Part shown: positions 20,186 through 21,121 of the stretch, in pieces
How the letters are laid out: each line of letters begins with the position of its first letter
How positions within the stretch are numbered: the stretch's first letter is position 1
DNA from: Scytonema sp. UIC 10036
GTDB lineage: Bacteria; Cyanobacteriota; Cyanobacteriia; Cyanobacteriales; Nostocaceae
Direction: 5' to 3'
Length of the DNA stretch: 21,121 nucleotides
NCBI RefSeq assembly: GCF_009725235.1
Contig: NZ_WJFC01000225.1
Location: forward strand, 1 to 21,121
Program-made: the position numbers and the translations under genes
The notes under the pieces: generated by a model
Database searches by the model: none
Told to the model about the DNA's origin: nothing
Seen by the model: only the letters and a program-made list of their open reading frames with translations

Positions 20186-20840
20186 CGCCTACGCTGTGAC
20201 TACTGCAATTGTACCAACTTCAAAAGCTGGAGCATTCAAAGTGAATACTGATTCATTTGCTGGAGCGCTCCAAGGAGTGATTCCTGAAGGGATGCGCCCA
20301 ATGGTTGCAGAGATTGGTCAGGGATTAGGCGTAGATTTGACAGACCTTTCCAAACTCACCAAAGAGCAGGTGATGGAAGCTAAGAAGCTAGCAGCGCAAC
20401 TGGATGAAAAACTAATGTGCATGAAGGAACTAGCTCCATGCATCATGAAGTTTCTTGCCTTCCAAGTATCGGCAGCTGAGTTCCAAGCAGAAATAGTTGT
20501 TCAGGCAGCTAAAGCCAAAACCAAGATTGACCAAGCTGCCGCCAAGGCTTACGTTGCCTACTACCGATATTTGCGTAAGGCTCAAAACCTTGAGAAGCGG
20601 GTTAACCAACAACGGCAAATCATTGATGCTGCCTACAATGCCTTTGAATCCGTACAAGATGCGCGATCTAATGCCATTCTCTCAGGACTGAACCAGCAAG
20701 CGCGGTTAGGGGTGTCTACCGCTCAACACGCGAATTCCCTAAAACAAGAACGGCAACAGATTCTAGCTGAGAGAAAAAACAATCTCCAGCAGATGAAGCA
20801 CGACTTAAAAACTTCTCACTTGGGATCTACCAATAGCTAA
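20139..20840 (+). CDS. Hypothetical coiled-coil protein in parMR operon
   Basis: This is a 233-residue protein with GAGAGA seven bases before the ATG; its start lies inside the preceding membrane protein gene. The N-terminal 50 residues are Thr/Ala-rich and probably disordered. Residues 55-120 are a hydrophobic helical segment (ALQGVIPEGMRPMVAEIGQG...CIMKFLAFQVSAAEF). Residues 120-225 form a long Ala/Gln-rich coiled coil (VVQAAKAKTKIDQAAAKAYV, then QRQIIDAAYNAFESVQDARS, then QERQQILAERKNNLQQMKHD). No family is recognised. It resembles a stalk-like or scaffold protein, and it closes the coupled gene run before a hairpin at 20847-20870. Confidence 0.7.
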   Translation: MEFKSDKTNKTTKATSAYAVTTAIVPTSKAGAFKVNTDSFAGALQGVIPEGMRPMVAEIGQGLGVDLTDLSKLTKEQVMEAKKLAAQLDEKLMCMKELAPCIMKFLAFQVSAAEFQAEIVVQAAKAKTKIDQAAAKAYVAYYRYLRKAQNLEKRVNQQRQIIDAAYNAFESVQDARSNAILSGLNQQARLGVSTAQHANSLKQERQQILAERKNNLQQMKHDLKTSHLGSTNS

Positions 20841-20846
20841 TAAACA

Positions 20847-20870
20847 AGCCCCTAGCTCGTACTAGGGGCT
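20847..20870 (+). terminator. Hairpin after the parMR-linked gene run
   Basis: AGCCCCTAG (20847-20855) is perfectly inverted as CTAGGGGCT (20862-20870) around CTCGTA. It follows the coiled-coil gene by six bases. There is no T tract, so termination may be partial and the next gene may receive some read-through. Confidence 0.6.
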
Positions 20871-20891
20871 ACCTAATCAATGGAGCATTGT

Positions 20892-21121
20892 ATGAGTATA
20901 GAAGATGATATTCCGACACCTAAAGCGGACGCGCTGAGGCACATAAAAAACTTGGGTGAAGCTGGTACATTTTTCTCTGTTAGTCTGGGACTTGCACTAG
21001 CTGCCGTGTACTTTCGACAGCTAGAAGTGGTGCTAGCGATCGCTTACGTGGTAGCTATTATTTACACAGTCCTTAGCTTTGACGGAAAACCGCGAGCAAC
21101 ATTCTTCCGATTTGCAGCCAT
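20892..21121 (+). CDS. Membrane protein, 3' end beyond window
   Basis: A partial frame of at least 76 codons begins ATG AGT ATA GAA GAT, with TGGAG at 20881-20885 as a ribosome-binding site. The product begins MSIEDDIPTPKADALRHIKN, followed by hydrophobic stretches at about 29-44 (SVSLGLALAAVYF) and 48-62 (VVLAIAYVVAIIYTVL), so at least two membrane spans are visible. The window ends within the gene, so length and function cannot be judged. It is the second membrane protein downstream of parM, separated from the coupled run by a hairpin. Confidence 0.7.
   Translation, partial: MSIEDDIPTPKADALRHIKNLGEAGTFFSVSLGLALAAVYFRQLEVVLAIAYVVAIIYTVLSFDGKPRATFFRFAA

Overview
The window looks like part of a plasmid, or a plasmid-like accessory replicon, from a filamentous cyanobacterium. 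Direct evidence: about twenty copies of the cyanobacterial HIP1 octamer (GCGATCGC) are scattered throughout, and pentapeptide-repeat coding with a typical cyanobacterial C-terminal tail is present. Replicon functions dominate: a large primase-helicase, a ParM-like actin with a ParR-like partner, a tyrosine recombinase, an excisionase-like protein and five or more small ribbon-helix-helix (RHH) proteins. There are no rRNA, tRNA or central-metabolism genes. The exact species cannot be read from this sequence.

Layout. 1-1.5 kb: a two-helix membrane protein with three short downstream genes, closed by a strong terminator. 1.7-4.5 kb: a leftward pair (an RHH plus coiled-coil protein and a small helical protein) divergent from a rightward SAP-domain protein and a coiled-coil protein with an internal duplication; the divergent promoter carries an array of GTATAG motifs. 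4.6-7.1 kb: a possible OB-fold protein, a GIY-YIG nuclease and a complete XerC/D-type tyrosine recombinase. 7.1-10.5 kb: a broken pentapeptide-repeat gene, a leftward membrane protein, a protein with two excisionase-type helix-turn-helix domains, and a 49-residue RHH protein. 10.5-15.6 kb, all leftward: an HTH protein, two overlapping small genes, the roughly 1,112-residue primase-helicase, and a coiled-coil/RHH gene pair. 15.9-21.1 kb, all rightward: a PD-(D/E)XK nuclease overlapping a second RHH gene, then a parC-like repeat cluster, ParM, ParR and a tightly packed run of unrecognised genes, ending in a membrane protein cut by the window edge.

How it may work together (inference). The primase-helicase would drive replication. 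An iteron-like cluster of TGGTGTGG motifs inside its own coding sequence is a candidate origin or control region. ParM, ParR and the upstream CAACAG repeats would form a type II partition system, and the genes after ParR, several translationally coupled, may extend it. The recombinase could resolve multimers or move cassettes.

The most striking unexplained structure is a 26-bp dyad (11-bp arms CCGTTATGGAA and TTCCATAACGG around a 4-base centre) that occurs seven times over 17 kb. Its length is invariant and every copy lies at or near the 3' end of a gene. It could be a recombination site for the resident tyrosine recombinase, a REP-like 3'-end element, or a binding site for a plasmid RHH protein; the sequence alone does not decide. 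Four very short genes (three RHH proteins and one acidic protein) were found by direct reading.
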